Notes under the pieces: generated by a model
The model's database searches: none
The model's input: the letters and a program-made list of their open reading frames with translations, nothing else
Told to the model about the DNA's origin: nothing
Source: Mycobacterium sp. shizuoka-1
Lineage (GTDB): Bacteria > Actinomycetota > Actinomycetes > Mycobacteriales > Mycobacteriaceae
DNA length: 64,000 nucleotides
Direction of reading: 5' to 3'
Assembly (NCBI RefSeq): GCF_002723835.1
Contig: NZ_BEWG01000022.1
Coordinates: forward strand, 1 to 64,000
Shown: positions 44,093-52,918 of the stretch, piece by piece
Position numbering within the stretch: position 1 is the stretch's first letter
Layout: each line of letters begins with the position of its first letter
Made by a program: the position numbers and the translations under genes

Positions 44093-44938
44093 GTGAATCC
44101 TTTGCGCCGACTGACCGACGCCATCGCCCTGACCGGCATGCGCCCGCCGCTGAGCATGCCCACCGGGGTCAACATCGACCTGCGCGGCAAGCGGGTGCTG
44201 ATCACCGGCGCCTCGTCGGGCATCGGTGCCGCGGGCGCCGAACTGTTCGCCGCGCGGGGCAGCGAGGTGGTGATCGTCGCCCGGCGCGCCGACCTGCTCG
44301 GTGAGGTCGCCGAACGCATCACCGCCGCAGGCGGATCCGCGACCGCGCTCCCCTGCGACCTGTCCGATCTCGACGCCGTCGACGCCCTGGCCCGCGACGT
44401 CGGCGTGGTCGACATCTTGGTGAACAACGCCGGCCGGTCGATCCGCAGGCCGCTGGCCGAGTCGCTAGATCGCTGGCACGACGTCGAGCGGACGATGATG
44501 CTGAACTACTTCTCGCCGCTGCGGCTGATCCGCGGACTGGCGCCGGCGATGATCGAGCGCGGCGACGGCCACATCATCAATGTCGCGACGTGGGGCGTGT
44601 TCAGCGAGGCCTCCCCGCTGTTCGGGGTCTACAACGCGTCGAAATCGGCGCTGAGCGCGGTCAGCCGGGTCATCGAGACCGAATGGGCCGGCTACGGCGT
44701 GCATTCGACGACGCTGTACTACCCGCTGGTGGCCACCCCGATGATCGCGCCGACCAAAGCCTACGACGGTCTGGCCGCGCTGACCGCCGAGGAAGCCGGG
44801 CAGTGGATGATCGACGCCGCCCGGCACCGCCCGGTGCGGATCGCCCCGCGCATCGCCGTCACCGCCCGCGCACTCGACGTCGTCGCGCCCGGTGTGATCA
44901 GCCGGGTGATGAAGCGTCAGCGCCTGCAGCCCAACTGA
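44093..44938 (+). CDS. Short-chain dehydrogenase (Rv0547c-like)
   Basis: 281 aa from GTG 44093 with GAGGAGCC before it. TGASSGIGAAGAELF near 35, NNAGRS near 112, YNASKSALSAV near 182. The long N-terminal helix before the Rossmann part and the C-terminal segment are like the fatty-acyl-reductase-type SDRs of mycobacteria. Position after menB and before a VOC protein matches Rv0547c. Substrate unknown. Confidence 0.88.
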   Translation: MNPLRRLTDAIALTGMRPPLSMPTGVNIDLRGKRVLITGASSGIGAAGAELFAARGSEVVIVARRADLLGEVAERITAAGGSATALPCDLSDLDAVDALARDVGVVDILVNNAGRSIRRPLAESLDRWHDVERTMMLNYFSPLRLIRGLAPAMIERGDGHIINVATWGVFSEASPLFGVYNASKSALSAVSRVIETEWAGYGVHSTTLYYPLVATPMIAPTKAYDGLAALTAEEAGQWMIDAARHRPVRIAPRIAVTARALDVVAPGVISRVMKRQRLQPN

Positions 44939-44953
44939 GGTAGACACGACGGC

Positions 44954-45334
44954 ATGGAGATCCTCGCGAGCCGGATGCTGCTCCGGCCGGCGGATTACGC
45001 GCGCTCGGTGGCGTTCTACCGCGACGCGCTCGGCCTCGCGATCGCCCGCGAATACAGCGGTGGCATCGTGTTCTACGCCGGGCAATCACTGATCGAACTG
45101 GCCGGCCATGGCGCGTCGGAACATTCGGTCGGGCCGGCATCGCTGTGGCTGCAGGTCCGCGATCTGTACGCCACCGAGAAAGAACTCGCCGGACGCGGGG
45201 TCGAGATCGCGCGAGCGGCCCGTCGCGAACCGTGGGGACTGCACGAGATGCATGTCATCGACCCGGACGGGATGACGTTGATCTTCGTCGAGATCCCCGA
45301 GGACCATCCGCTGCGCCGCGACACCCGCGGCTAG
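44954..45334 (+). CDS. VOC (glyoxalase/dioxygenase-fold) protein (Rv0546c-like)
   Basis: 126 aa, ATG 15 nt after the SDR stop. VOC fold: MLLRPADYARSVAFYRDALGL at the start and GLHEMHVIDPDGMTLIFVEIPE at the end, with Glu/His residues that can bind a metal. One domain pair only. Synteny suggests the Rv0546c equivalent. Converges with the DUF3349 gene, 3 nt apart. Confidence 0.87.
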   Translation: MEILASRMLLRPADYARSVAFYRDALGLAIAREYSGGIVFYAGQSLIELAGHGASEHSVGPASLWLQVRDLYATEKELAGRGVEIARAARREPWGLHEMHVIDPDGMTLIFVEIPEDHPLRRDTRG

Positions 45335-45337
45335 CGG

Positions 45338-45649
45338 TCAGTGCGATTCGAGCGGCCAGCCCACCGAGGCCAGCCGCGCGGCAACCTGGTTGCGCTCTTC
45401 GGGCGTCGGGTCCTTCTCGATGACCTGGCGGATGGCGTCGCGGATCTGCTCTTCGGTCACCGGAGTGTCGAAGTCACCGTCGCGCAGGATCGACCGGGCG
45501 GCCTGCACCACCTCGTCCTCCGACAGCGACCTCTTCAGCAAGGCCAGCAGCGGGTAATAGTCCTTGGGCGGAACGCCTTCCGGGTAGCCCTTGTGCAACC
45601 AGCCGAGAACGTTCTCCAAGAAGGCGGGCTGCTGCTGTTCGACGGTCAT
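45338..45649 (-). CDS. DUF3349 protein (pitA-linked copy)
   Basis: 103 aa. Helical acidic protein: FLENVLGWLHKGYPEGVPPKDYYPLLALLKRSLSEDEVV and the C-terminal ARLASVGWPLE are the DUF3349 hallmarks. The family is mycobacterial and has no known function. It is the last of three minus-strand genes (pitA, membrane protein, DUF3349); a second copy lies at 47474 on the plus strand. Confidence 0.85.
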   Translation of the reverse strand: MTVEQQQPAFLENVLGWLHKGYPEGVPPKDYYPLLALLKRSLSEDEVVQAARSILRDGDFDTPVTEEQIRDAIRQVIEKDPTPEERNQVAARLASVGWPLESH

Positions 45650-45656
45650 CGCACGC

Positions 45657-45941
45657 TCACTTCTTGGGCAGCATCGGGAAGAGGTCGATCCCGAAGTGAT
45701 GGATGATCGTCGCTCGGGTGATCCAGGCGACGGCCGTCAGAATCACCAGGGAGACGAACACGAAGAGCAGGATCCCCAGCACCTTCAACACCGGGTTCGG
45801 CTTGTGGATCACGTGGTCGGCTTCCTCGCCGCCCGCCCCGAAGGAGTAGGCCAGCATGCCGCTGGCGAACAGCGCGGGCAGCCCGGCGCCGAGCACCAGC
45901 CCCACGACCAGAACTTTCAAGATCGACTCGAAGTACGTCAT
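45657..45941 (-). CDS. Small membrane protein (Rv0544c-like)
   Basis: 94 aa. Two membrane helices at about residues 8-30 and 50-75, with a short acidic loop between (GAGGEEADHVIHKPNP). Length is near that of Rv0544c, which also follows pitA. It lies 42 nt after pitA and 7 nt before the DUF3349 gene, so one operon. A transport-accessory role is only a guess. Confidence 0.85.
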   Translation of the reverse strand: MTYFESILKVLVVGLVLGAGLPALFASGMLAYSFGAGGEEADHVIHKPNPVLKVLGILLFVFVSLVILTAVAWITRATIIHHFGIDLFPMLPKK

Positions 45942-45983
45942 CGATGCGTCCTTATGTGCTCGTAGCGGCGATCAGCCCGGCCG

Positions 45984-47243
45984 TCAGACCGTGGCTGCGG
46001 GCTTGGCCGGCTTGGTGTCCTTGGTGGTGGCCGCCCGCACCTCGGCCGGGACCACCGAGTTCGTGGAGGTGTCCCAGTCGGCGTTGACATTGCTGTGGTC
46101 GACCTTCTGCTGCTGGGCGCGCCACCACATGTAGAACGACAGGCCGACCAGGATCAGGAAGATCAGGCCGTCGCCCATCAGCTGGGAATTGGTGACGTCC
46201 TTGACGAGGTAGCTCAGCCAGTAGGACAGCGCCCCGACCAGGGCCGCGGCCGGCAGGGTGACCAGCCAGGCCACCGCCATCCGTCCGGCCACCGCCCAGC
46301 GCACCTCGGCGCCGGGCTTGCCGACGCCGCTGCCGAGGATCGATCCGGTGGCGACGTGCGTGGTGGACAGCGCCATGCCGGCGGCACTCGAGCTGAGAAT
46401 GATGGCGGCCGAGGAGGCTTCGGCGGCCAGACCCTGCGGCGACTCGATCTCCACCAGGCCCTTGCCCAGCGTACGGATGACCCGCCAGCCGCCGATGTAG
46501 GTGCCCAGTCCGATGGCGACTGCGCAGCTGAAGATGATCCAGAACGGCAGGCCGTCCTTCTTCACGTCGCCGGTCAGGTGACCGGTGGTGATCAGGGCCA
46601 GCGCGATGACGCCCATCGTCTTCTGCGCGTCGTTCGTACCGTGCGAGAGCGCGACGAGGGAGGCGGTGGCGATCTGGCCCCAGCGGAAGCCCTCCTCGCG
46701 GCGGCGGGCCAGCACCTTGCGGGTGATCCGGTAGACCAGCCAGGTGCCGCAGGCGGCGACCAGACCGGCGATCACCGGAGCCGCGATCGCCGGGATCAGG
46801 ACCTTCTGGGTGACCCCGGCCCAGTTGACGCCACTGGTGCCGAGCGCGGCCAGGCCGGCGCCGATCAGGCCGCCGAACAGGGCGTGCGACGAGCTGGACG
46901 GGATGCCGAACAACCAGGTGAGCAGGTTCCACAGGATGCCGCCGATCAGGCCGGCGAAGATGATCGTCAAGCCCATCGACGCGTCGATGCCGGGCAGCAG
47001 GTGTCCGGTCTTGGCGTCCTGCACCTTGAGCACGGAGGTGGTCACCGTGACGGCGACCTCGACGGAGAGGAATGCGCCGACCAAGTTGAGAACGCCGGCC
47101 AGCAGCACGGCGGTCTTGGGCTTGAGCGCTCCCGTGGCAATCGAGGTCGCCATGGCATTGCCAGTGTCGTGGAACCCGTTGGTGAAGTCGAAAGCCAGGG
47201 CCGTGGCGATCAACAGCACCAGGATGATCATCTCCGCGCTCAT
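45984..47243 (-). CDS. pitA: Low-affinity inorganic phosphate transporter PitA
   Basis: 419 aa from ATG 47243. Ten or more membrane segments; the PiT family signatures DFTNGFHDTGNAMATSIATGAL near residue 20 and LSHGTNDAQKTMGVIAL near 215 contain the paired GxxD(T/N)N-type repeats. It carries metal-phosphate with protons. Rv0545c equivalent by length and context. The gene is inverted compared with the M. tuberculosis order, and a candidate PHO box lies 84 bp upstream of its start. Confidence 0.93.
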   Translation of the reverse strand: MSAEMIILVLLIATALAFDFTNGFHDTGNAMATSIATGALKPKTAVLLAGVLNLVGAFLSVEVAVTVTTSVLKVQDAKTGHLLPGIDASMGLTIIFAGLIGGILWNLLTWLFGIPSSSSHALFGGLIGAGLAALGTSGVNWAGVTQKVLIPAIAAPVIAGLVAACGTWLVYRITRKVLARRREEGFRWGQIATASLVALSHGTNDAQKTMGVIALALITTGHLTGDVKKDGLPFWIIFSCAVAIGLGTYIGGWRVIRTLGKGLVEIESPQGLAAEASSAAIILSSSAAGMALSTTHVATGSILGSGVGKPGAEVRWAVAGRMAVAWLVTLPAAALVGALSYWLSYLVKDVTNSQLMGDGLIFLILVGLSFYMWWRAQQQKVDHSNVNADWDTSTNSVVPAEVRAATTKDTKPAKPAATV

Positions 47244-47326
47244 AGCTGAGATTGTGGTGGGCGAAGGGACTCTTTGACCAGCTGCCAAAGGTCCTCGAAC
47301 TGCGCATTTGCGAACGTCCCGCAGGT

Positions 47327-47348
47327 GTTCATCGGTTGTTAACCTGGT
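47327..47348. promoter_or_regulatory. Candidate PHO box
   Basis: Two 11-nt direct repeat units, GTTCATCGGTT and GTTAACCTGGT, with the GTT(C/A)AYC core spaced as in actinobacterial PhoP/RegX3 sites. It lies in the 230-nt gap between pitA (-) and the DUF3349 gene (+), so it could control either. Predicted from sequence only. Confidence 0.5.
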
Positions 47349-47473
47349 GGCCGTCCGGGGTTCGTCTGAGCCCGAGGATCGGGGGTACTACTGGTGGGCG
47401 CGGCCAGCAGATGCGCCGTCTAGGATTCTCGTATCCACTGGGCGCCCCACGCCCCCGTAAGGGAGATGCCGCG

Positions 47474-47776
47474 GTGACGAAGTTCCTCACCAAGATCGTG
47501 GCTTGGATCAAAGCGGGTTACCCGGACGGGGTTCCGCACCCCGACCAGGTGCCGCTGTTCGCGCTGCTGCGCCGCCGCCTCAGCGAGGAGGAGGTCATCG
47601 CCGTCGCCGAGGTGATGCTGGAGCGCGGCGACTTCGACCACATCGACATCGGCGTGCTGATCACCGAGATCACCGACGCGCTGCCCAGCACCGAGGACAT
47701 TGACCGGGTCCATGACAAGCTCGCCGCCTACGGGTGGCCGCTGGACGATCCGCGCGACAGTGAGGACGTCGAATAA
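47474..47776 (+). CDS. DUF3349 protein (menE-linked copy, Rv0543c-like)
   Basis: 100 aa from GTG 47474; the frame is open to 47252, but that part looks non-coding. KIVAWIKAGYPDGVPHPDQVPLFALLRRRLSEEEV, ERGDFDHIDIGVLITEITD and AAYGWPLDDP mark it as DUF3349. 100 aa is the length I recall for Rv0543c, which precedes menE in M. tuberculosis. It is about one third identical to the copy at 45338. Function unknown. Confidence 0.87.
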   Translation: MTKFLTKIVAWIKAGYPDGVPHPDQVPLFALLRRRLSEEEVIAVAEVMLERGDFDHIDIGVLITEITDALPSTEDIDRVHDKLAAYGWPLDDPRDSEDVE

Positions 47777-47823
47777 CCACTCTGCGAGCGCTCGCCATCC
47801 CGCCCGGCCCGTCGGCGCAGTCG

Positions 47824-48972
47824 GTGATGGCCGCCCTGGACGGCGTCCTGGACGGACGCGACGCCCCACTGGTCCCGATCCCGGCCGGCGATCTTCGGGA
47901 AAGCGAGTTGCTGACCACGTCGTTGCGGGTCGGCGAAGAGATCGAGGACGACGTCGCCCTGGTGGTGTCGACGTCGGGGACCACCGGAACTCCCAAGGGG
48001 GCGTTGCTCACTCCCGCGGCGCTGATCGCCAGCGCGTCGGCCACCCACGACCGGCTCGGCGGACCGGGCACCTGGCTGCTGGCGCTGCCGACCCATCACA
48101 TCGCCGGACTCCAGGTGCTGGTGCGCAGCCTGCAGGCCGGCACAGTCCCGGTCGAGCTGGACATCTCCGCGGGCTTCGATACCACCCAAGTGCCCACGGC
48201 CGTCGCACAACTCGGCGCCGGCCGGCGCTACACCGCGCTGGTGGCCACTCAGCTGGCCAAGGCACTACTCGACCCCGCGGCCACCGCGGCACTGGCCGAT
48301 CTCGACGCGGTGCTGCTCGGCGGCGGCCCCGCCCCCCGGCCCGTGCTGGAGGGCGCGGCGGCCGCCGGGATCGCGGTGGTGCGCACCTACGGCTCCAGCG
48401 AGACGGCCGGCGGCTGCGTCTACGACGGGGTGCCGTTGGACGGGGTGACGATCCGGCTCGACGACGGGGCCGAGCCCGGCCAGGGGCGGATCGTCCTCGG
48501 CGGACCGACCCTGGCCATGGGCTATCGCAACCCGCCCGACCCGGATCCGTTCGCCGAGCCCGGCTGGTTTCGCACCGACGATCTCGGCCTGCTCGACGAA
48601 GCGGGCACCCTGACCGTGCTGGGCCGGGTCGACGAGGCGATCAGCACCGGCGGGCTGACCGTGATGCCCGCGCCGGTGGAGGCGGTGCTGTCCCGGCACC
48701 CGGCGATCGCCGACTGCGCGGTGTTCGGCCTGCGCGACGACCGGCTCGGTCAGCGGGTGGCGGCCGCTGTGGTCCTTGTCACCGGCGCGCTCGAGCCGAC
48801 ACTTGACCACATCCGCGACTACCTCGCCGAGTCACTGGACCCCACGGCCGCACCCCGTGAACTGCACATTGTCGACGAACTGCCGCGCCGCGGCATCGGA
48901 AAGCTCGACCGCCGCGCGCTGCGTGAGCGGTTCGCCGACGGCGGTGACCTACCCGGCGGCTACGGCTGGTGA
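47824..48972 (+). CDS. menE: o-Succinylbenzoate-CoA ligase MenE
   Basis: 382 aa from GTG 47824, or 381 aa from ATG 47827; no start codon lies further upstream before a stop. P-loop VSTSGTTGTPKGALLTPAAL near 45, TYGSSETAGGCVYDG near 195, FRTDDLGLLDEAGTLTVLGRVDEAISTGG near 255 and the C-terminal Lys in RRGIGKLDRRAL. Short for the adenylate-forming family, as the mycobacterial MenE is. It makes the CoA ester that MenB cyclises. Rv0542c equivalent. Confidence 0.95.
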   Translation: MMAALDGVLDGRDAPLVPIPAGDLRESELLTTSLRVGEEIEDDVALVVSTSGTTGTPKGALLTPAALIASASATHDRLGGPGTWLLALPTHHIAGLQVLVRSLQAGTVPVELDISAGFDTTQVPTAVAQLGAGRRYTALVATQLAKALLDPAATAALADLDAVLLGGGPAPRPVLEGAAAAGIAVVRTYGSSETAGGCVYDGVPLDGVTIRLDDGAEPGQGRIVLGGPTLAMGYRNPPDPDPFAEPGWFRTDDLGLLDEAGTLTVLGRVDEAISTGGLTVMPAPVEAVLSRHPAIADCAVFGLRDDRLGQRVAAAVVLVTGALEPTLDHIRDYLAESLDPTAAPRELHIVDELPRRGIGKLDRRALRERFADGGDLPGGYGW

Positions 48973-49011
48973 ACAATGGTTTGCGCAGCCACACAGAGGG
49001 GACATGTTGGT

Positions 49012-49881
49012 ATGGACGAGCTGAAGTTTCTCGACCTGCACGGCGACCGGGTGGCCTATCTGGACGAAGGCCAGGGCGACGTCATCCTGCTGCTGCACGG
49101 CATGGCGGGCAGCTCGCAGACCTGGCGCCAGATGATTCGCCCGCTCTCGCGCAGATATCGGGTGATCGCTCCGGACCTCCCCGGGCACGGCAGCTCGGAC
49201 AAGCCGCGCAGTGACTACTCGCTAGGTGCGTTCGCGGTGTTCCTGCGCGACCTGCTCGACGAACTCGGCGTGACACACGCCACCGTCGTCGGGCAGTCGC
49301 TGGGCGGCGGCATCGCCATGCAATTCGTCTATCAGCACCCCGACTACTGCCGGCGACTGATCCTGATGAACAGCGGTGGCCTGGGGCCGGACGTCGGATG
49401 GACCCTTCGACTGCTCTCCGCGCCCGGCGCCGAGCTGATCATGCCGATCATCGCGCCTCCACCGGTGCTGGCCATCGGCGAGAAGGTGCGGTCCTGGTTC
49501 GGTAAGGCCGGTATCCAGTCGCCGCGCGGCGCCGAGATCTGGAGCGCCTACAGTTCCTTCGCCGACGCCCAGACCCGGCAGGCGTTCCTGCGCACGCTGC
49601 GTTCGGTGGTCGACTATCGCGGGCAGGCGGTCAGCGCGCTGAACCGACTGCACGTCGCCACCATGCCGGTCATGGTCATCTGGGGCGATCAGGACGCCAT
49701 CATTCCCGTCGAGCACGCGTACTCCGCCCACGAGACGCGGCCGGACGTCCGGCTCGAGGTACTGGCCGGCGTCGGGCACTTCCCTCAGGTTGAGCGCCCG
49801 ATGGAAGTCGTCGAACTGATCGATGACTTCATCGCCACCACCGCGGGGGCCGACATCGAACAGCCCGCCACCCAGACGTGA
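49012..49881 (+). CDS. Alpha/beta-fold hydrolase
   Basis: 289 aa from ATG 49012. [13 protein letters not shown] oxyanion region, nucleophile Ser in [12 protein letters not shown] near 102, Asp in [10 protein letters not shown] near 228 and His in [11 protein letters not shown] near 255. Looks like the group of mycobacterial hydrolases annotated as peroxidase- or lipase-like; substrate unknown. The next gene begins inside its stop (GTGA), so the two are coupled. Not part of the remembered M. tuberculosis order. Confidence 0.88.
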   Translation: MDELKFLDLHGDRVAYLDEGQGDVILLLHGMAGSSQTWRQMIRPLSRRYRVIAPDLPGHGSSDKPRSDYSLGAFAVFLRDLLDELGVTHATVVGQSLGGGIAMQFVYQHPDYCRRLILMNSGGLGPDVGWTLRLLSAPGAELIMPIIAPPPVLAIGEKVRSWFGKAGIQSPRGAEIWSAYSSFADAQTRQAFLRTLRSVVDYRGQAVSALNRLHVATMPVMVIWGDQDAIIPVEHAYSAHETRPDVRLEVLAGVGHFPQVERPMEVVELIDDFIATTAGADIEQPATQT

Positions 49882-50291
49882 CCGAAGCCGCCGACCGGTT
49901 CGCCGCCGCGGCCGTGGCGCGGCTGGCCACGGTGACCCCGGACGGTCCGCCGCATGTGGTGCCGATCGTCTTCGCCGTGGCGGAATCCACCGTCTACACC
50001 GCGGTGGACGGCAAGCCCAAAACCACTCAACGGCTGCGGCGGCTGGCCAATATCGAGGCAAACCCGCGGGTGAGCATTCTGGTCGATCACTACGACGACG
50101 ACTGGTCGCAGCTGTGGTGGGTCCGTGCCGACGGGGTCGCGACCATCCACCACGACGACGCGGTGTGCGCCCGGGGCTGCGAGCTGCTGCGCGCGAAGTA
50201 CCCGCAATACCAAGCGGTTCCGCTGGACGGCCCGGTGATCGCAGTCGACGTCGACCAATGGACGGCCTGGCCTGCATCGGAAGTCAAGTAG
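49878..50291 (+). CDS. PPOX-class F420-dependent protein
   Basis: 137 aa from a GTG overlapping the previous stop. Pyridoxamine-phosphate-oxidase-like split barrel: [21 protein letters not shown] at the start, [41 protein letters not shown] in the middle. The pattern matches the TIGR03668 group of F420-binding proteins. It should bind F420 or a flavin; reaction unknown. Confidence 0.87.
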   Translation: MTEAADRFAAAAVARLATVTPDGPPHVVPIVFAVAESTVYTAVDGKPKTTQRLRRLANIEANPRVSILVDHYDDDWSQLWWVRADGVATIHHDDAVCARGCELLRAKYPQYQAVPLDGPVIAVDVDQWTAWPASEVK

Positions 50292-50325
50292 TCAACTACT
50301 GTCGCCGGATCGGCAGGAACAGACG

Positions 50326-51126
50326 ATGCTGGCCTCCATGCCACAGCTGGAAACCATCGACAAAGGTCGTTGCACGCCGACCCATCCCGCACCACTGCTC
50401 TTCGTCCACGGCGGCTGCCACGCGGCATGGTGCTGGGACGCCGGATTCCTGGACTTCTTCGCCGACAAAGGCTTTCGCGCAGTCGCGGTGAGCCTCCGCC
50501 ATCATGGCAACAGCTCCGGGGATCGGTCACTGCACCGCTGCTCGATTGCCGACTACGTCGAAGACGTGAAGGCCGCGGCCGATGACCTCGACACGTCACC
50601 GGTCGTTGTCGGTCACTCGATGGGCGGGTTCATCGTCCAACGCTATCTGGAGGACCACTGGGCGCCGGCGGCCGTACTGATGGCGTCCTTACCGCCCAGC
50701 GGGGTCAGGGGAGCCACATCGCGGTTCGTGCGGAAACATCCCTTGGTTGCGCTGCGGTCCAACTTCTCCGGCCGACCGCAACTCATCTTCCAACAGCCGC
50801 TGACGCGTGAGGCGCTGTTCAGCCCGGGGACCCCTCAACCCGTGGTCGATGACTGTGCCGGCCGTGTCGAAGCAGAAAGCATGCGAGCGTTGTGGTTCGA
50901 CGTGCTGTTCCGGCTACCAAAGCCGGAACAGGTTTCCACACCGATGCTGGTCCTGGGTGGCTCGGCGGACGGGTCGGTGACCACCGACGAAGTACACGCA
51001 ACTGCGCGCGCCTACCGCAGCACCGGTGAACTCTTCCCGGACATGGGCCACAACATGATGCTCGAGCCGGGTTGGCCCGCAGTGGCGCACCGGATCGAAG
51101 AGTGGCTCGGCGGGCGGGGCATGTAA
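50326..51126 (+). CDS. Alpha/beta-fold hydrolase
   Basis: 266 aa from ATG 50326 (ATG 50338 possible). LLFVHGGCHAAWCWDAG, nucleophile Ser in VVGHSMGGFIVQRY near 100, Asp in GGSADGSVTTDEV near 212 and His in DMGHNMMLEPGW near 243. Similar to monoacylglycerol-lipase or esterase-like enzymes; substrate unknown. It stands between the F420-type gene and the GT-C-like membrane protein. Confidence 0.88.
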   Translation: MLASMPQLETIDKGRCTPTHPAPLLFVHGGCHAAWCWDAGFLDFFADKGFRAVAVSLRHHGNSSGDRSLHRCSIADYVEDVKAAADDLDTSPVVVGHSMGGFIVQRYLEDHWAPAAVLMASLPPSGVRGATSRFVRKHPLVALRSNFSGRPQLIFQQPLTREALFSPGTPQPVVDDCAGRVEAESMRALWFDVLFRLPKPEQVSTPMLVLGGSADGSVTTDEVHATARAYRSTGELFPDMGHNMMLEPGWPAVAHRIEEWLGGRGM

Positions 51127-51169
51127 GCCGTCAGCACCACTACCGTGTTCGCCCGTACGCTGGAACCTT

Positions 51170-52525
51170 GTGAACATCGGTCGCAAGGAGGCGATCGCGG
51201 TCACCGTCGGCGTGCTGCTGGTGGCCGCGGCGTTCGCCGTACCGCACCTGCACCTGGGCATCGTCACTCCGCTGATCAACAGCTCCCCCGCCGAGATCAA
51301 GAGCTTTGCCGACACCGCGCCGATCTTCGGCTGGTGGAACGCCCACGTCGGCTGGGGCACGGTCCCGGCGATCCTGATCGGAGTGGCCGCCGTGGTGTGG
51401 GGCGCGTCGCTCGCCCGGCGGCTGCCCTGGCGCCCGCTGCTGGCGACCACCTGGGCGACATCGCTGGCCTGGGCGTTCGCGCTGGCGATGATCGACGGTT
51501 GGCAACGCGGCTTCGCCGGCCGACTCACCGCCCGCCACGAGTATCTGCGCCAGGTGCCGACGATCACCGACATCCCCGAAGCCGTCCGCACCTTCGCCAG
51601 CAGAATCCTGGATTTCCAGCCTGATTCGTGGATCACCCACGTCTCCGGCCATCCGCCCGGCGCGCTGCTGACCTTCGTCTGGCTGGACCGCATCGGGCTG
51701 GGCGGCGGCGCGTGGGCCGGGCTGTGGTGCGTGTTGTTCGGCTCCTCGGCCGCCGCCGCGATCCTGGTGGCGGTGCGCGCGCTCAGCGGTGAGGACACCG
51801 CGCGACTGGCGGCGCCGTTCGTCGCCGTCGCGCCCACCGCGATCTGGATCGCGGTGTCCGCCGACGGCTACTTTGCCGGGGTGGCGGCGTGGGGTATCAC
51901 CCTGCTGGCCTTGGCCGTTCGCCGCACCGTGCGGTGGCCTGCGCTGGCCGCCGCGGCGGCCGGTCTGGTCCTGGGCTGGGCGATCTTCCTCAACTACGGG
52001 CTCGCGTTGATGGCGCTTCCCGCGGTGGCGGTGCTGTGCTGCGCGGCCTCCTGGCGCGACGCGATGCGAGCGCTGACGGTGGCGGTGGTAGGTGCGCTGG
52101 GGGTCGTGGCCGTGTTCGCCATTGCGGGCTTCTGGTGGTTCGACGGCTACACCCTTGTCCAGCAGCGCTATTGGCAGGGCATCGCGCTGAACCGGCCGTT
52201 CCAGTACTGGAGCTGGGCCAACCTGGCGTCGGTGGTCTGCGCTATCGGGTTGGGCAGCGTGGCCGGGATCGGCCGGGTGTTCGACATCGCGGCGATCAGG
52301 CGCCGCAGCGGGCTGCACCTGCTGATCCTCGGCGCGCTGACCGCGATCCTGTTCGCCGATCTGTCGATGCTGTCGAAAGCCGAGACCGAACGGATCTGGT
52401 TACCGTTCGAGGTCTGGCTCACCGCCGCCGGCGCCCTGCTGCCGATCCGGGCCCAGCGATGGTGGTTGAGCCTGAACGTGATCGGAGCTCTGATTCTCAA
52501 CCACGTCATCCTGACCAACTGGTAG
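51170..52525 (+). CDS. Integral membrane GT-C-like protein (Rv0541c-like)
   Basis: 451 aa from GTG 51170. About ten membrane helices, a periplasmic-type first loop (SFADTAPIFGWWNAHVGWG) and a second with SWITHVSGHPPGALLTFVWLD; HPPG motifs of this kind occur in GT-C glycosyltransferases that use polyprenyl-phosphate sugars. I recall Rv0541c being listed among mycobacterial GT-C candidates, with the polyprenyl-phosphate sugar synthase Rv0539c nearby, as here (55347). Acceptor unknown. Its last 126 nt overlap the end of the opposite gene at 52400. Confidence 0.8.
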   Translation: MNIGRKEAIAVTVGVLLVAAAFAVPHLHLGIVTPLINSSPAEIKSFADTAPIFGWWNAHVGWGTVPAILIGVAAVVWGASLARRLPWRPLLATTWATSLAWAFALAMIDGWQRGFAGRLTARHEYLRQVPTITDIPEAVRTFASRILDFQPDSWITHVSGHPPGALLTFVWLDRIGLGGGAWAGLWCVLFGSSAAAAILVAVRALSGEDTARLAAPFVAVAPTAIWIAVSADGYFAGVAAWGITLLALAVRRTVRWPALAAAAAGLVLGWAIFLNYGLALMALPAVAVLCCAASWRDAMRALTVAVVGALGVVAVFAIAGFWWFDGYTLVQQRYWQGIALNRPFQYWSWANLASVVCAIGLGSVAGIGRVFDIAAIRRRSGLHLLILGALTAILFADLSMLSKAETERIWLPFEVWLTAAGALLPIRAQRWWLSLNVIGALILNHVILTNW

Positions 52526-52918
52526 TACCCGGTCGCCGACCAGGTAGAGCAGCGCCGAACTCCAGACCACGGCCAGCGCGATCCAGAACCCCGTCGCATA
52601 GTCGCGGTCGAGCACCGTGAGGTTGTCCAGATGCAGGCCGGGCTTGTCGTACACCGGAATCGCCAGCAGCACCAGGACGACGGTCAGCAGCGCGGCCACC
52701 AGGATCGGCGTCCACCACCGGTGCGGAAGCAGACGCCGGCCCGCGAAACCCAGTGCCACACACAGTGGTGCGAACACCGCGTCGTGCAGCAGCACGCCGA
52801 TCAGCGCCCACACCACGATGCGGATGATGACGTCGGTCGAGTTCTGCGCCACCAGTACCACGCCGTAGACCCCGAGCGCCACCCCGAGCGCCACCAGGAA
52901 AAGCCGGGTCGACGTCAC
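52400..52918 (-). CDS. Small integral membrane protein, last gene of molybdo-enzyme operon
   Basis: 172 aa from GTG 52918, overlapping the oxidoreductase stop (GTGA). Four membrane helices between residues 5 and 132. The hydrophilic last 40 residues are encoded entirely within the 3' end of the opposite gene (126-nt antisense overlap), so the real end might be longer than its ancestor's. Function unknown; coupling suggests a role with the cytochrome/molybdopterin protein. Confidence 0.7.
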   Translation of the reverse strand: MTSTRLFLVALGVALGVYGVVLVAQNSTDVIIRIVVWALIGVLLHDAVFAPLCVALGFAGRRLLPHRWWTPILVAALLTVVLVLLAIPVYDKPGLHLDNLTVLDRDYATGFWIALAVVWSSALLYLVGDRVLPVGQDDVVENQSSDHVQAQPPSLGPDRQQGAGGGEPDLER

